From Perlucidibaca wandonensis (lineage in GTDB: Bacteria > Pseudomonadota > Gammaproteobacteria > Pseudomonadales > Moraxellaceae), in contig NZ_JBHTIT010000001.1 in NCBI RefSeq assembly GCF_042677145.1, positions 1,674,001 to 1,738,000 on the forward strand: a stretch of DNA of 64,000 nt. Reading direction: 5' to 3'. Position 1 is the first letter of the stretch. The number at the start of each line of letters is the position of its first letter. Position numbers and translations under genes: made by a program. Positions 51,486 to 60,012 of this stretch are shown piece after piece. The notes under the pieces are model-generated. The model saw nothing but the letters and a program-made list of their open reading frames with translations, had not been told where the DNA came from and searched no databases.

Positions 51486-54196
51486 AAACTCTCCATTGTG
51501 TCGTACCAAATGCGCCGCACCGCTTCGCGCTCGCTACGCAGCTCATCTGCCGCAAGTAGCTGCTTCTCATTGGCCAAGGCCTGGCGGTGCCCACGCGCAC
51601 GAAGGCTGATATATGCCTCCATCAACTGCTGCGCATCCGCTGCTGGCAAAATACCCGTCGTCATAAATGTCTCTAGCAGGCGCATATTGTCCGGCCACTG
51701 ACAGATTTCAGGGTGCGCATGAGCGTGTGCCAGCGCTAGGTATTGCACTAAAAATTCAATATCAACAAGGCCGCCAGGGCTGTGCTTTAAGTCCACTTCG
51801 CTCAGATCTTTTGGCGCTAGGTGATCGCGCATTTTTTGCCGCATCTCAACAACTTCAATACGTAGAGATGCGGCGTCGCGTGTGCGCCGTAAAAGCGCTT
51901 CGCGCACACCGCCAAAACCTTCCGCCAACGCCTGATCGCCGGCCACCACGCGAGCCCGTACCAAGGCCTGATGCTCCCAGGTCCAAGCATGTTCAGCCTG
52001 GTATTTGGCAAAACCATCGAGCGAAGTCACCAGTAAACCTGATGCGCCAGAAGGTCGTAGGCGCATGTCCACGTCATAGAGCAGGCCCGTGGCCATTGCC
52101 GTGGTCATCATGTGAATGATTTTTTGCCCTAGGCGCGCGTAAAAACTGGCGGTGTCTAACGGCTTAGCGCCATTGGTTTCACCGGACGGATCGCCATCGT
52201 GAATAAACACCAAGTCCAAATCGGAGCCATAGCCAAGCTCAATGCCACCGAGTTTGCCGTAGCCAACAATGATGAATCCTGGCTCACAATCGCTACCATC
52301 GACACGATGCGGTCGGCCATGTTTAGCCACCAATTGATGCCAACACAGATTCAACACTTCTTGCAGCACAACCTCCGCAATCCACGTCAGTGCATCGCTA
52401 ATTTTCATCAATGGCAATGTGCCTTTCAGGTCCGATGCCGCTACGCGCAACACATGACCTTTTTGGAAAATACGCAGCACATCCATCTGTCGCTCAAGAT
52501 CATCCTCGGGGATGCGCATGAGCTGCGAACGTAAGTCGGTCGCTAAGACCTCAGCGCTTGGCGGCGCAAACAAAGTGGCGGCATTGAGTAGTTCATCGAG
52601 CAAGACTGGATGCCGCGCCAGTGCTTCGGCAATCCAGGGGCTGACTGCACAAAGATCCACTAATCGAGACAGCGCTTCGGGATTTTCAATTAATAGCATC
52701 AGGTAAGCCGAGCGCCGCAGCGTAGCTTCGATCAGCGGAAGTACGCGTGACAACGCCAATTCCGGTCGCTCATGCGCTTGGCATTGCGTGACAAGCAAAG
52801 GCAGTAGTCGCTTTAAGCGCGCTCGACTAGTACTACCCAGTTGCTGGCTAGCACGTGAGTCAATCAGCGCTTGCACAGCCTCTGGCCAGGTATCCATTGC
52901 AGCCTCATCTGCAGGCTCAGCCTCACTCGAAACAATCACATCCTGAAAGTAGCTGCTAACTACTGCACGATGAGCCGCCAGCGCGGCACTAAACATCGGC
53001 CAATCGGCATATCCCATTGCCTCTGCTAAGCGCTGGCGATCTGAGGCAGCACTGGGTAGCGTTTGTGTTTGTTGGTCATACAAAGCCTGTATGCGATGCT
53101 CGCAATCGCGCAAAAAATAATAAGCCGCTGTCAGTTCATCCACAGCTGCTTGCGGCAATAGCTCACGCTCAGCCAGTAACGGCAACACCGTCAATAACTC
53201 ACGTGTTTGCAACGGCGTATCGACACCACCGCGAATCAGCTGAAATGCTTGCGCGATAAATTCGATCTCGCGAATACCACCGCTTCCGAGCTTGATATTG
53301 TCTTCGCGGTCAAGGCGGCGCACTTCACGCGCAATCATTGATTTCATTTCACGCAGCGACTCAAACACGCCGAAATCAATATAGCGCCGATAAACAAAAG
53401 GCTTGAGAGATTTCATCAAGCGCTCACCAGCAGCCCTATCGCCAGCGCATATACGCGCTTTTATAAAAGCATAGCGCTCCCATTCGCGACCATGGCGCTC
53501 GTAATAGCTCTCAAGTGCATCAAAGCCAGCAACTAGCGCGGAGCCATCACCCCAAGGCCGCAGGCGCATATCAACGCGAAAGACAAAGCCATCGGCAGTG
53601 ATTGGATCAAGCAGGGTAATGATGCGCTGCCCAACCTTACTAAAAAACTCTTGGTTGCTAATGCTGCGGCGACCATCGGTTTCGCCCTCTTCCTCGTAGC
53701 TGAAAATCAGGTCAATATCGGAGGAGAGATTGAGCTCATAGCCACCTAGCTTTCCCATGCCAATGACCAACATGGCCTGCGACTTACCACTGTCGCCACC
53801 TATCGGCTGCCCGTGCAGTAAGGCAACTTCTTGATGCGCTTGCGCCAATGCCACACCGACTGCAGCATCGGCAAAATACGACAGCTCAGCTGTGAGCTCA
53901 GGCATGGTCGACAAGCGCGACATATCGCGAGCAATTAAGCGCATTTGCTCGACACGGCGCCATTGTCGCAGCCGTGCCTGCCAGCGTGGATCAACGCCAC
54001 GAGCAAGCTCTGGTAATGGACGCGACTCGGCGCTTGGCAGATCAGCTATTTGCGCTTGAGCCAAGGCCTGCCAATCAGCAGCACTCCGCGCCAGAAACAA
54101 CGATGCCAGCAAAGCCTCGCGCTGCACCGGTGTTAGTAGCTCATATTGCTGGGCGAACCATGGCGACCACGCTAATGCGTTTTTCAGCAGCTCCAT
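51482..54196 (-). CDS. glnE: Glutamine synthetase adenylyltransferase/adenylyl-removing enzyme
   Basis: GlnE attaches AMP to, and removes it from, the Tyr of glutamine synthetase in response to PII and glutamine. The 904 residues hold two nucleotidyltransferase domains. The first has VIGMGKLGGYELNLSSDIDLIFSY (about 144-167) and the second IIVGYGKLGGIELGYGSDLDLVFIHD (about 630-655), each with the GS-X-Asp-X-Asp metal motif. The length is a little below the E. coli enzyme (about 946). The ATG has AGGGA 7 bases upstream. Its substrate protein GlnA is coded just upstream on the same strand, separated by a terminator. Confidence 0.97.
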   Translation of the reverse strand: MELLKNALAWSPWFAQQYELLTPVQREALLASLFLARSAADWQALAQAQIADLPSAESRPLPELARGVDPRWQARLRQWRRVEQMRLIARDMSRLSTMPELTAELSYFADAAVGVALAQAHQEVALLHGQPIGGDSGKSQAMLVIGMGKLGGYELNLSSDIDLIFSYEEEGETDGRRSISNQEFFSKVGQRIITLLDPITADGFVFRVDMRLRPWGDGSALVAGFDALESYYERHGREWERYAFIKARICAGDRAAGERLMKSLKPFVYRRYIDFGVFESLREMKSMIAREVRRLDREDNIKLGSGGIREIEFIAQAFQLIRGGVDTPLQTRELLTVLPLLAERELLPQAAVDELTAAYYFLRDCEHRIQALYDQQTQTLPSAASDRQRLAEAMGYADWPMFSAALAAHRAVVSSYFQDVIVSSEAEPADEAAMDTWPEAVQALIDSRASQQLGSTSRARLKRLLPLLVTQCQAHERPELALSRVLPLIEATLRRSAYLMLLIENPEALSRLVDLCAVSPWIAEALARHPVLLDELLNAATLFAPPSAEVLATDLRSQLMRIPEDDLERQMDVLRIFQKGHVLRVAASDLKGTLPLMKISDALTWIAEVVLQEVLNLCWHQLVAKHGRPHRVDGSDCEPGFIIVGYGKLGGIELGYGSDLDLVFIHDGDPSGETNGAKPLDTASFYARLGQKIIHMMTTAMATGLLYDVDMRLRPSGASGLLVTSLDGFAKYQAEHAWTWEHQALVRARVVAGDQALAEGFGGVREALLRRTRDAASLRIEVVEMRQKMRDHLAPKDLSEVDLKHSPGGLVDIEFLVQYLALAHAHAHPEICQWPDNMRLLETFMTTGILPAADAQQLMEAYISLRARGHRQALANEKQLLAADELRSEREAVRRIWYDTMESL

Positions 54197-54292
54197 GCCT
54201 GTTCCCTTCTAATAGTTTTGCTTAATGCTATCGCGCTCAAATCAGCGCTGATGATGCCACGCACCATAACATTTTGCCGATGCCCAATAACA

Positions 54293-54319
54293 AAAAGGCC
54301 TGCACGAGGCAGGCCTTTT
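54293..54319 (-). terminator. Rho-independent terminator after glnA
   Basis: AAAAGGCCTGC, a 5-base loop and GCAGGCCTTTT form a perfect 11-base stem, with T-runs on both strands. It lies 25 bases beyond the glnA stop and separates glnA from glnE. Confidence 0.92.
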
Positions 54320-54343
54320 GGCGCAGCTAAAACCGCTAAGCGA

Positions 54344-55753
54344 CTAGCAGCTGTAGTACATATCGAATTCAACTGGGTGAGTCGTCGTGCTAACACGGCG
54401 AGCTTCTTCAGTTTTCAACTCAATGTAGGCATCCAACATTTCTTTAGTGAACACGCCACCTTTAAGCAGGAAGTCATGGTCAGCCTTCAGAGCGTCGAGA
54501 GCCATTTCTAAGCTGTGAGCTACTGTTGGGATCTTCGCTTCTTCTTCTGGCGGTAAGTCATACAGGTTTTTGTCTGCTGCTTCGCCTGGGTGCATTTTGT
54601 TTTGGATGCCATCGAGGCCAGCCATCAACAGCGCAGCAAAACACAGGTAGGGGTTAGCTACGGGGTCTGGGAAGCGCGCTTCAATACGCTTGCCTTTCGG
54701 GCTCGACACATAAGGAATACGGATCGAAGCTGAACGGTTGCGTGCCGAATAAGCCAGCATGATGGGCGCTTCGTAATGTGGCACGAGACGCTTATAGCTA
54801 TTGGTCGAGGGGTTGGTGATCGCGTTCAACGCGCGGGCATGCTTGATGATGCCGCCGATGAAGAACAAAGCCATTTCCGACAAGCCCGCGTACTGGTCGC
54901 CAGCAAACAAGTTTTTGCCATCTTTGGAGATGGACATGTGCACGTGCATGCCAGAGCCGTTATCACCAACGATGGGCTTAGGCATAAACGTAGCAGTTTT
55001 ACCGTAGGCGTGAGCTGTGTTGTGAATGGCGTATTTCAGTACCTGCACTTCGTCAGCTTTGCGCACTAGCGTGTTAAAAGTGACACCGATTTCGGCCTGG
55101 CAAGTCGCCACTTCGTGGTGCTGCACTTCAACTTTACCTTCGCCAAGCATAGCTTCGATAGCAGTACACATGGCAGCACGTAAATCTTGCGCTGGGTCCA
55201 TTGGTGGCACGGGGAAGTAGCCGCCTTTGATGCTAGGACGGTGGCCTGAGTTGCCGCCTTCAAATGTGCTGTTGGTTGACCATGCCGCTTCTTCTGCGCT
55301 GATTTTCACGCTGCAGCCGGAATAATCGATTTGCCATTTAACGTCGTCAAAAATGAAGAACTCTGGCTCTGGGCCAAAGAATGCAGTGTCGCCAATACCG
55401 GTCGACTGCAAATACGCTTCAGCGCGTTTGGCGATGGAGCGTGGATCGCGCTCGTAGCCCTGGCCGGTTGTTGGCTCAATAACGTCGCAGGTAACAACGA
55501 CGGTGGATTCTTCAAAGAACGGGTCCATGAAAGCGGTTTCAGCATCAGGCATGAGAATCATGTCTGAGGCCTCAATGCCTTTCCAGCCGGCGATGGAGGA
55601 ACCATCAAACATTTTGCCATCAACGAAAGTATCTTCGTCTATGGTGTGGGCTGGGTAGGAGACATGCTGCTCTTTACCCTTGGTGTCGGTGAAACGAAAG
55701 TCTACCCATCTGGCTTCGTTTTCTTTGATCAGATTCAGCACCTTGTTCGACAT
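54344..55753 (-). CDS. glnA: Glutamine synthetase, type I
   Basis: GlnA forms glutamine from glutamate and ammonium with ATP, as a dodecamer. The 469 residues match the E. coli class: MFDGSSIAGWKGIEASDM, the catalytic and metal region PEPEFFIFDD, VEVQHHEVATCQAEIG, NGSGMHVHMSISKDGKNLF, RNRSASIRIPY with the active-site Arg, and the adenylylation site NLYDLPPEE (Tyr near 398). GGAGG lies 8 bases before the ATG. Transcription is likely from a sigma-54 promoter with two NtrC-type sites upstream, and activity is likely tuned by GlnE through the Tyr. Confidence 0.97.
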   Translation of the reverse strand: MSNKVLNLIKENEARWVDFRFTDTKGKEQHVSYPAHTIDEDTFVDGKMFDGSSIAGWKGIEASDMILMPDAETAFMDPFFEESTVVVTCDVIEPTTGQGYERDPRSIAKRAEAYLQSTGIGDTAFFGPEPEFFIFDDVKWQIDYSGCSVKISAEEAAWSTNSTFEGGNSGHRPSIKGGYFPVPPMDPAQDLRAAMCTAIEAMLGEGKVEVQHHEVATCQAEIGVTFNTLVRKADEVQVLKYAIHNTAHAYGKTATFMPKPIVGDNGSGMHVHMSISKDGKNLFAGDQYAGLSEMALFFIGGIIKHARALNAITNPSTNSYKRLVPHYEAPIMLAYSARNRSASIRIPYVSSPKGKRIEARFPDPVANPYLCFAALLMAGLDGIQNKMHPGEAADKNLYDLPPEEEAKIPTVAHSLEMALDALKADHDFLLKGGVFTKEMLDAYIELKTEEARRVSTTTHPVEFDMYYSC

Positions 55754-55836
55754 ATTGGCTCCTCCAGAGAGCTGGTGTTCAATTCGAGTAAATGACTAAC
55801 GAGGCGCAGAGCGCGCGTTGTCTGACTAGGGTTTCA

Positions 55837-55851
55837 GCAACATCCATGCCA
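55837..55851 (-). promoter_or_regulatory. Sigma-54 promoter of glnA
   Basis: On the minus strand TGGCATGGATGTTGC matches the TGGCAC-N5-TTGC consensus with one change, and the GG to GC spacing of 10 bases is exact. The start codon is 83 bases further on, leaving a leader of about 70 bases. No convincing sigma-70 promoter was seen nearby. Confidence 0.85.
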
Positions 55852-55894
55852 GTCTGAGCAAAACGTCATAAGCTCAGTACTAGCGGCCTTCCGA

Positions 55895-55909
55895 GCGCTA
55901 CATTGGTGC
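55895..55909 (-). promoter_or_regulatory. NtrC-type site, proximal, upstream of glnA
   Basis: The dyad GCGCTA-CAT-TGGTGC has the form of the E. coli glnA enhancer sites (GCACTA-N3-TGGTGC) with one mismatch. It is centred about 54 bases upstream of the -24 element. Confidence 0.7.
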
Positions 55910-55956
55910 TTGCCCTGCGCCACTTGCCCCAAAATAAGGCAGGATGCTGCGGAAGC

Positions 55957-55971
55957 GCACCAAAATAATGC
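55957..55971 (-). promoter_or_regulatory. NtrC-type site, distal, upstream of glnA
   Basis: GCACCA-AAA-TAATGC keeps one perfect half-site and four of six bases of the other. Its centre is 62 bases from the proximal site, close to six helical turns, so both would lie on the same DNA face. The remaining part of this 345-base gap, which also leads toward hinT, shows a possible weak -10 (TACAAT at 56011) and nothing else clear. Confidence 0.5.
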
Positions 55972-56098
55972 ACGCCTTGCCATGAGCTCACAGCTCACCG
56001 CAAGGCGAGATACAATAGCATTTATTGCTCAAAGACAGCAGAGCCCTTAGGCTAGCTAGCTATATGTTTTATTCACCCTCAAACCTCAGAGTCAGCTT

Positions 56099-56443
56099 AT
56101 GACCGACTGCATTTTTTGCAAGATCGCCAACAAAGAAGTCAACGCTCGCATCGTTTATGAAGATGATCGCGTGGTGGCTTTCCACGACTTATTTCCCGCA
56201 GCACCAACGCACTTGCTGATTATCCCCAAGCAGCACTACACCACGCTCAATGATGTGCCTGCGAGTGAAGCGCTGATTTTAGGTGAACTGATGACCACTG
56301 CCAGCAAGCTCGCCGCCGACTTAGGCGTGGCCGACGATGGCTATCGCGTGGTGATGAATTGCAATGGTAACGGCGGCCAAAGCGTCTACCACATCCACCT
56401 GCACTTGCTTGCTGGTCGCAAGCTCACTTGGCCACCAGGTTAA
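56099..56443 (+). CDS. hinT: HIT family purine nucleoside phosphoramidase (HinT)
   Basis: HinT-type proteins hydrolyse AMP-lysine and other adenosine phosphoramidates. The 114 residues show CIFCKIANKE at the start (zinc-site Cys pair), VVAFHDLFPAAPTHLLIIPKQH, and the HIT motif VYHIHLHLLAG with the catalytic His near position 99. The start codon is immediately followed by the family-like TDCIFCKI. It is divergent from glnA and three bases upstream of coq7. Confidence 0.95.
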   Translation: MTDCIFCKIANKEVNARIVYEDDRVVAFHDLFPAAPTHLLIIPKQHYTTLNDVPASEALILGELMTTASKLAADLGVADDGYRVVMNCNGNGGQSVYHIHLHLLAGRKLTWPPG

Positions 56444-56446
56444 GTC

Positions 56447-57091
56447 ATGAGCCAACGTCAATTAAGCTGGGTCGACAAGCTCATCTGCGAGGCCGACCAA
56501 GTCTTGCGCACACTGGCTCGCGATGCCGCCGTGGCACAGCGCCCGTCGCCAGCTATTGCCCATGCTGAAGCAGGCTTATCTGATGAGGAACGCCGCCAAG
56601 TGGCCGGCTTTATGCGAGTAAATCATACTGGCGAGGTCTGCGCGCAGGCGCTCTATCAAGGCCAAGCGCTAACCGCAAAGCTGCCAACAGTGCGTAGCGA
56701 TATGCAGCAAGCAGCTGCCGAAGAAGTCGATCATTTGGCGTGGTGCCAGCAGCGTTTAGATGAGCTGGGCGCGCCGGCTAGCCGCTTAAATCCGCTGTTT
56801 TATGGCGCATCGTTTGCTATGGGCGCTTTAGCTGGTTTGGCTGGCGATAAATGGAGCTTGGGCTTTGTTGCCGCGACTGAGGCTCAGGTTTGTGAGCATT
56901 TGCAGGGGCATTTAAACCAGCTACCCATGAACGATCGCCGCACCCGCGCGGTACTGGCGCAGATGCATAGCGACGAAGCGGAACATCGGCAAATGGCCAT
57001 TGATGCCGGCGCCGCTGAATTGCCTGCGCCGGTGCAGCACGCCATGTCGGTGATGGCCAAAGTGATGACAGGAACTACTTATTACGTGTAG
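56447..57091 (+). CDS. coq7: 2-polyprenyl-3-methyl-6-methoxy-1,4-benzoquinol hydroxylase (demethoxyubiquinone hydroxylase)
   Basis: Coq7 is the di-iron hydroxylase of a late step in ubiquinone synthesis at the inner membrane. The 214 residues have the ligand blocks RVNHTGEVCAQALYQGQ, EEVDHLAWCQQRLDELG, VAATEAQVCEHLQGHL and MHSDEAEHRQMAIDAGA, supplying the two E and EXXH sets. The usual hydrophobic region SFAMGALAGLAGDKWSLGF lies between them. Coq7 is found in Pseudomonas and relatives in place of the flavin UbiF, which fits the other signs of lineage. Confidence 0.96.
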   Translation: MSQRQLSWVDKLICEADQVLRTLARDAAVAQRPSPAIAHAEAGLSDEERRQVAGFMRVNHTGEVCAQALYQGQALTAKLPTVRSDMQQAAAEEVDHLAWCQQRLDELGAPASRLNPLFYGASFAMGALAGLAGDKWSLGFVAATEAQVCEHLQGHLNQLPMNDRRTRAVLAQMHSDEAEHRQMAIDAGAAELPAPVQHAMSVMAKVMTGTTYYV

Positions 57092-57104
57092 TTCCGATCA
57101 TTAC

Positions 57105-57530
57105 TCAGCCGGGTGTTTCTAACACCTCATAGCTATGCGTAATTTCGACGCCGCCGGCCTGCAGCATGATCGATGCCGAGCAGTATTTTTCTGCAGAGAG
57201 CATAACGGCGCGCTTCACATGCGCCTCATTTAGGCCAATGCCTTCTACGATGAAGTGCACATGAATTTTGGTGAAAACTGCTGGCACGGCGTCGGCGCGT
57301 TCGGCATCGAGTACGGCCTCGCAATGAGTGACTTGCTGGCGCGATTTTTTTAGCATGGTCATGACATCAAACGAAGCGCAGCCGCCCATGCCCATCAGCA
57401 AAAGCTCCATGGGGCGCGGGCCACGATCTAAGCCGCCGTGGTCCGGTGGACCATCCATCACCACCGAATGACCAGTGCCGGACTCGGCGCGGAAGCTGAC
57501 TTCGCCCTGCCAATGAACGCGTGCTTGCAT
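57105..57530 (-). CDS. OsmC family protein (YhfA-like)
   Basis: This 141-residue protein has the OsmC fold. The two redox cysteines are in LLLMGMGGCASFDVMTML and KYCSASIML. E. coli YhfA is the nearest relative I can name. OsmC enzymes reduce organic hydroperoxides, but the YhfA branch has no proven substrate. The gene is convergent with coq7 and is separated from trpC by 57 bases. Confidence 0.88.
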   Translation of the reverse strand: MQARVHWQGEVSFRAESGTGHSVVMDGPPDHGGLDRGPRPMELLLMGMGGCASFDVMTMLKKSRQQVTHCEAVLDAERADAVPAVFTKIHVHFIVEGIGLNEAHVKRAVMLSAEKYCSASIMLQAGGVEITHSYEVLETPG

Positions 57531-57587
57531 GATGAACTCCTCTGCTCAAATCGCCTGAGCTTATAAATGCCGTTTGAAAAAAAATGC

Positions 57588-58376
57588 TTAACTAAACAGA
57601 GACGCCAGCATATCGCCTGGTTCAGGCGCGCGCATAAAGGCCTCACCTACTAAGAAACCATTGACGCCATGCTCACGCATCAAGGCAACATCATCGCGCG
57701 TGCTAATGCCGCTCTCAGTAATCACTGTGCGCCCCGTTGGGATTTCAGCGAGCAAATCTAGCGTGTTATTGAGCGAGACCTCGAAGCTGTGAAGGTTGCG
57801 GTTATTGATACCAACTAGCGGACTACCTAAGGGCAAAGCACGCAGCAGCTCGGCGCGATCATGCACCTCAATTAAGACATCCATATTGTGCTCGCGAGCA
57901 CAGGCATAGAGCTCATTGAGCTGGGCATCGGAAAGCGCAGCCACGATCAGCAGCACGCAATCGGCACCGATGCCACGCGCTTCAACTACTTGATACGGAT
58001 CGTAGAGAAAGTCTTTGCGGATTACCGGCAAGTCGCAGGCAGCACGAGCTTGCTTGAGATAAGCATCGCTGCCTTGGAAAAAGTCGACATCGGTCAGCAC
58101 CGATAAACAGGCAGCGCCACCGGCTTGATACGACGCGGCAATGGCATCGGGCTGAAAGTTTTCGCGAATCACACCTTTCGATGGCGAAGCCTTTTTAATC
58201 TCGGCAATTACGCCCGATTGACCTTGCGCAATGCGGCCTTGCACGGCGGCGGTGAAGCCACGCACAGGGCTAGCTTCGCGGGCAAAGTCTTCTTGATTAG
58301 CTAGCGAATAACGCTTGCGGCGCGTGGCAACTTCTTCGCGCTTACGCGCCATGATTTTGTCGAGAATAGTACTCAC
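57588..58376 (-). CDS. trpC: Indole-3-glycerol-phosphate synthase
   Basis: TrpC closes the indole ring of indole-3-glycerol phosphate in tryptophan synthesis. The 262-residue TIM barrel shows ILDKIMARKREEVA, VIAEIKKASPSKGVI with the catalytic Lys, ACLSVLTDVDFFQG, DLPVIRKDFLYDPYQV, LIEVHDRAEL, GINNRNLHSFEV and ITESGIS. It is the mono-functional form without TrpF. The start overlaps the trpD stop by ATGA. It is the last gene of the trp run here. Confidence 0.97.
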   Translation of the reverse strand: MSTILDKIMARKREEVATRRKRYSLANQEDFAREASPVRGFTAAVQGRIAQGQSGVIAEIKKASPSKGVIRENFQPDAIAASYQAGGAACLSVLTDVDFFQGSDAYLKQARAACDLPVIRKDFLYDPYQVVEARGIGADCVLLIVAALSDAQLNELYACAREHNMDVLIEVHDRAELLRALPLGSPLVGINNRNLHSFEVSLNNTLDLLAEIPTGRTVITESGISTRDDVALMREHGVNGFLVGEAFMRAPEPGDMLASLFS

Positions 58377-59428
58377 GCTGAGGCCTCCGGGCGCAAGGCA
58401 CGGGTAAATGAGCGCAGATCATTTAGCTTCTCTAATGCTTGACCGCTACACATTAAGTCATCGGCAAAGGCCACGCCTTGCGCCCAAGTCTGGCAAATGC
58501 CGGCAACGTAAATCGCCGCACCAGCATTGAGCGAGATGAGCTGCGCCGCCTTCACTGCCTCGGGCGTGCTGCGCTTGCCCAAGGCATTTTGAATTAGAGC
58601 CAGCGATTCAGACGAATTCGCCACACTCAAACCCACAAGGCTTTGACTGGGCACGCCAAGCGATTCTGGCGTGATGACATACTCTTTCACTTCGCCATTT
58701 TTCAGCTCAGCCACGCGGGTGGGCGTGGCTAGCGAAACCTCATCGAGGCCATCATTGGCACACACCACTAATGCATGAACACTACCCAACCGCATTAGCA
58801 CCTCCGCCATCGGGCGGCATAACGCAGGGTTAAATACACCAACGACTTGGCGCTTTACAAAGGCCGGATTGGTCAGTGGACCAAGCAAATTAAACAGCGT
58901 GCGAATGCCCACTGCTTGTCGAGCCGGCACCGCATACTTCATCGCGCCGTGATGATTCACTGCGAACAAAAAGCCAACACCAACTTCATTGATGCAGCGT
59001 GCGACTTGCTCGGCATCGAGCGCCAAATTAACACCAGCAGCTTCGAGCAAGTCGGCGCTACCACTTTTCGATGACACCGCACGATTACCATGCTTAGCCA
59101 CGCGCGCGCCGGCGGCGGCAACCACCATCGCTGCCGCAGTAGAGACATTAAATAAGTTAGCGCCATCACCACCAGTACCGACGATGTCGACGATGTGCGG
59201 ATGCTCAGCAAGCACGACCGGCGTGGCGAGCTCGCGCATTACGCGTGCTGCACCTTCAATCTCATCAATCGACTCGCCCTTCATGCGCAATGCCACCAGC
59301 AGCGCTGCAATTTGCGCATCGGCCAACTCGCCCTGCATCAGCGCGCGCATGATGTCTTGCATTTCATCTGTGGACAGATTGATGCGCTCGACCAAACGCC
59401 CAAGGGAAGCTTTTATGTCCATGCTCAT
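58373..59428 (-). CDS. trpD: Anthranilate phosphoribosyltransferase
   Basis: TrpD joins anthranilate and PRPP. The 351 residues have the PRPP loop DIVGTGGDGANLFNVSTAAAMVVAAAG (about 84-110), KHGNRAVSSKSGSADLLEAAG, NHHGAMKYAVPARQAVGIRTLFNLLGPLTNP, and DGLDEVSL. It is a separate protein, not fused to TrpG. Both ends overlap neighbours by four bases (trpG before, trpC after), which gives a tightly coupled trpG-trpD-trpC unit. Confidence 0.97.
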   Translation of the reverse strand: MSMDIKASLGRLVERINLSTDEMQDIMRALMQGELADAQIAALLVALRMKGESIDEIEGAARVMRELATPVVLAEHPHIVDIVGTGGDGANLFNVSTAAAMVVAAAGARVAKHGNRAVSSKSGSADLLEAAGVNLALDAEQVARCINEVGVGFLFAVNHHGAMKYAVPARQAVGIRTLFNLLGPLTNPAFVKRQVVGVFNPALCRPMAEVLMRLGSVHALVVCANDGLDEVSLATPTRVAELKNGEVKEYVITPESLGVPSQSLVGLSVANSSESLALIQNALGKRSTPEAVKAAQLISLNAGAAIYVAGICQTWAQGVAFADDLMCSGQALEKLNDLRSFTRALRPEASA

Positions 59429-60009
59429 CGCACCTGCTCAAGAAAGTTTTTCAGCAGCGCATGACCTTGCTCACTGAGAATAGATTCGGGGTGAAATTGC
59501 ACGCCCTCCACTGCCAAGGTTTTATGGCGCAGACCCATGATTTCATCACGCGAGCCATCGGCATGTTGCGTCCACGCCGTCACCTCCAGGCACTCGGGCA
59601 AGGTCTCGGCGCGCACCACTAGTGAATGGTAACGTGTCGACACCAGCGGGTTATTAAGGTCGCGAAACACGCCTTGATTGGCGTGATACACCGGCGAGGT
59701 TTTGCCATGCATGACCTGCCGTGCGCGCACCACTTCACCGCCATATAACTGGCCAATGCTCTGGTGGCCTAAGCACACGCCCAAGATGGGAATCTGCCCA
59801 GCAAAGCGCTCAATGGCAGCAATCGAAATGCCTGCCTCGGTCGGGGTACATGGGCCCGGCGAGACAACTAAGCGCGATGGTGCTAGCTCAGCGATTTGCT
59901 CTAGGGTGATTTCATCATTGCGAAAGACACGCACTTCTTCACCGAGCTCGCCGAAATACTGCACGAGGTTGTAAGTGAAGGAGTCGTAATTATCGATCAT
60001 CAGCAACAT
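59425..60009 (-). CDS. trpG: Anthranilate synthase, glutamine amidotransferase subunit
   Basis: TrpG supplies ammonia from glutamine to TrpE. The 194 residues start MLLMIDNYDSFTYNLVQYFGELG and hold VVSPGPCTPTEAG, the catalytic Cys in GVCLGHQSIGQLYGG (near 80), and the His-Glu pair in VEGVQFHPESIL. The same class also serves 4-aminobenzoate synthesis, so dual use as PabA is possible. It starts 3 bases after trpE and overlaps trpD. Confidence 0.97.
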   Translation of the reverse strand: MLLMIDNYDSFTYNLVQYFGELGEEVRVFRNDEITLEQIAELAPSRLVVSPGPCTPTEAGISIAAIERFAGQIPILGVCLGHQSIGQLYGGEVVRARQVMHGKTSPVYHANQGVFRDLNNPLVSTRYHSLVVRAETLPECLEVTAWTQHADGSRDEIMGLRHKTLAVEGVQFHPESILSEQGHALLKNFLEQVR

Positions 60010-60012
60010 GGC

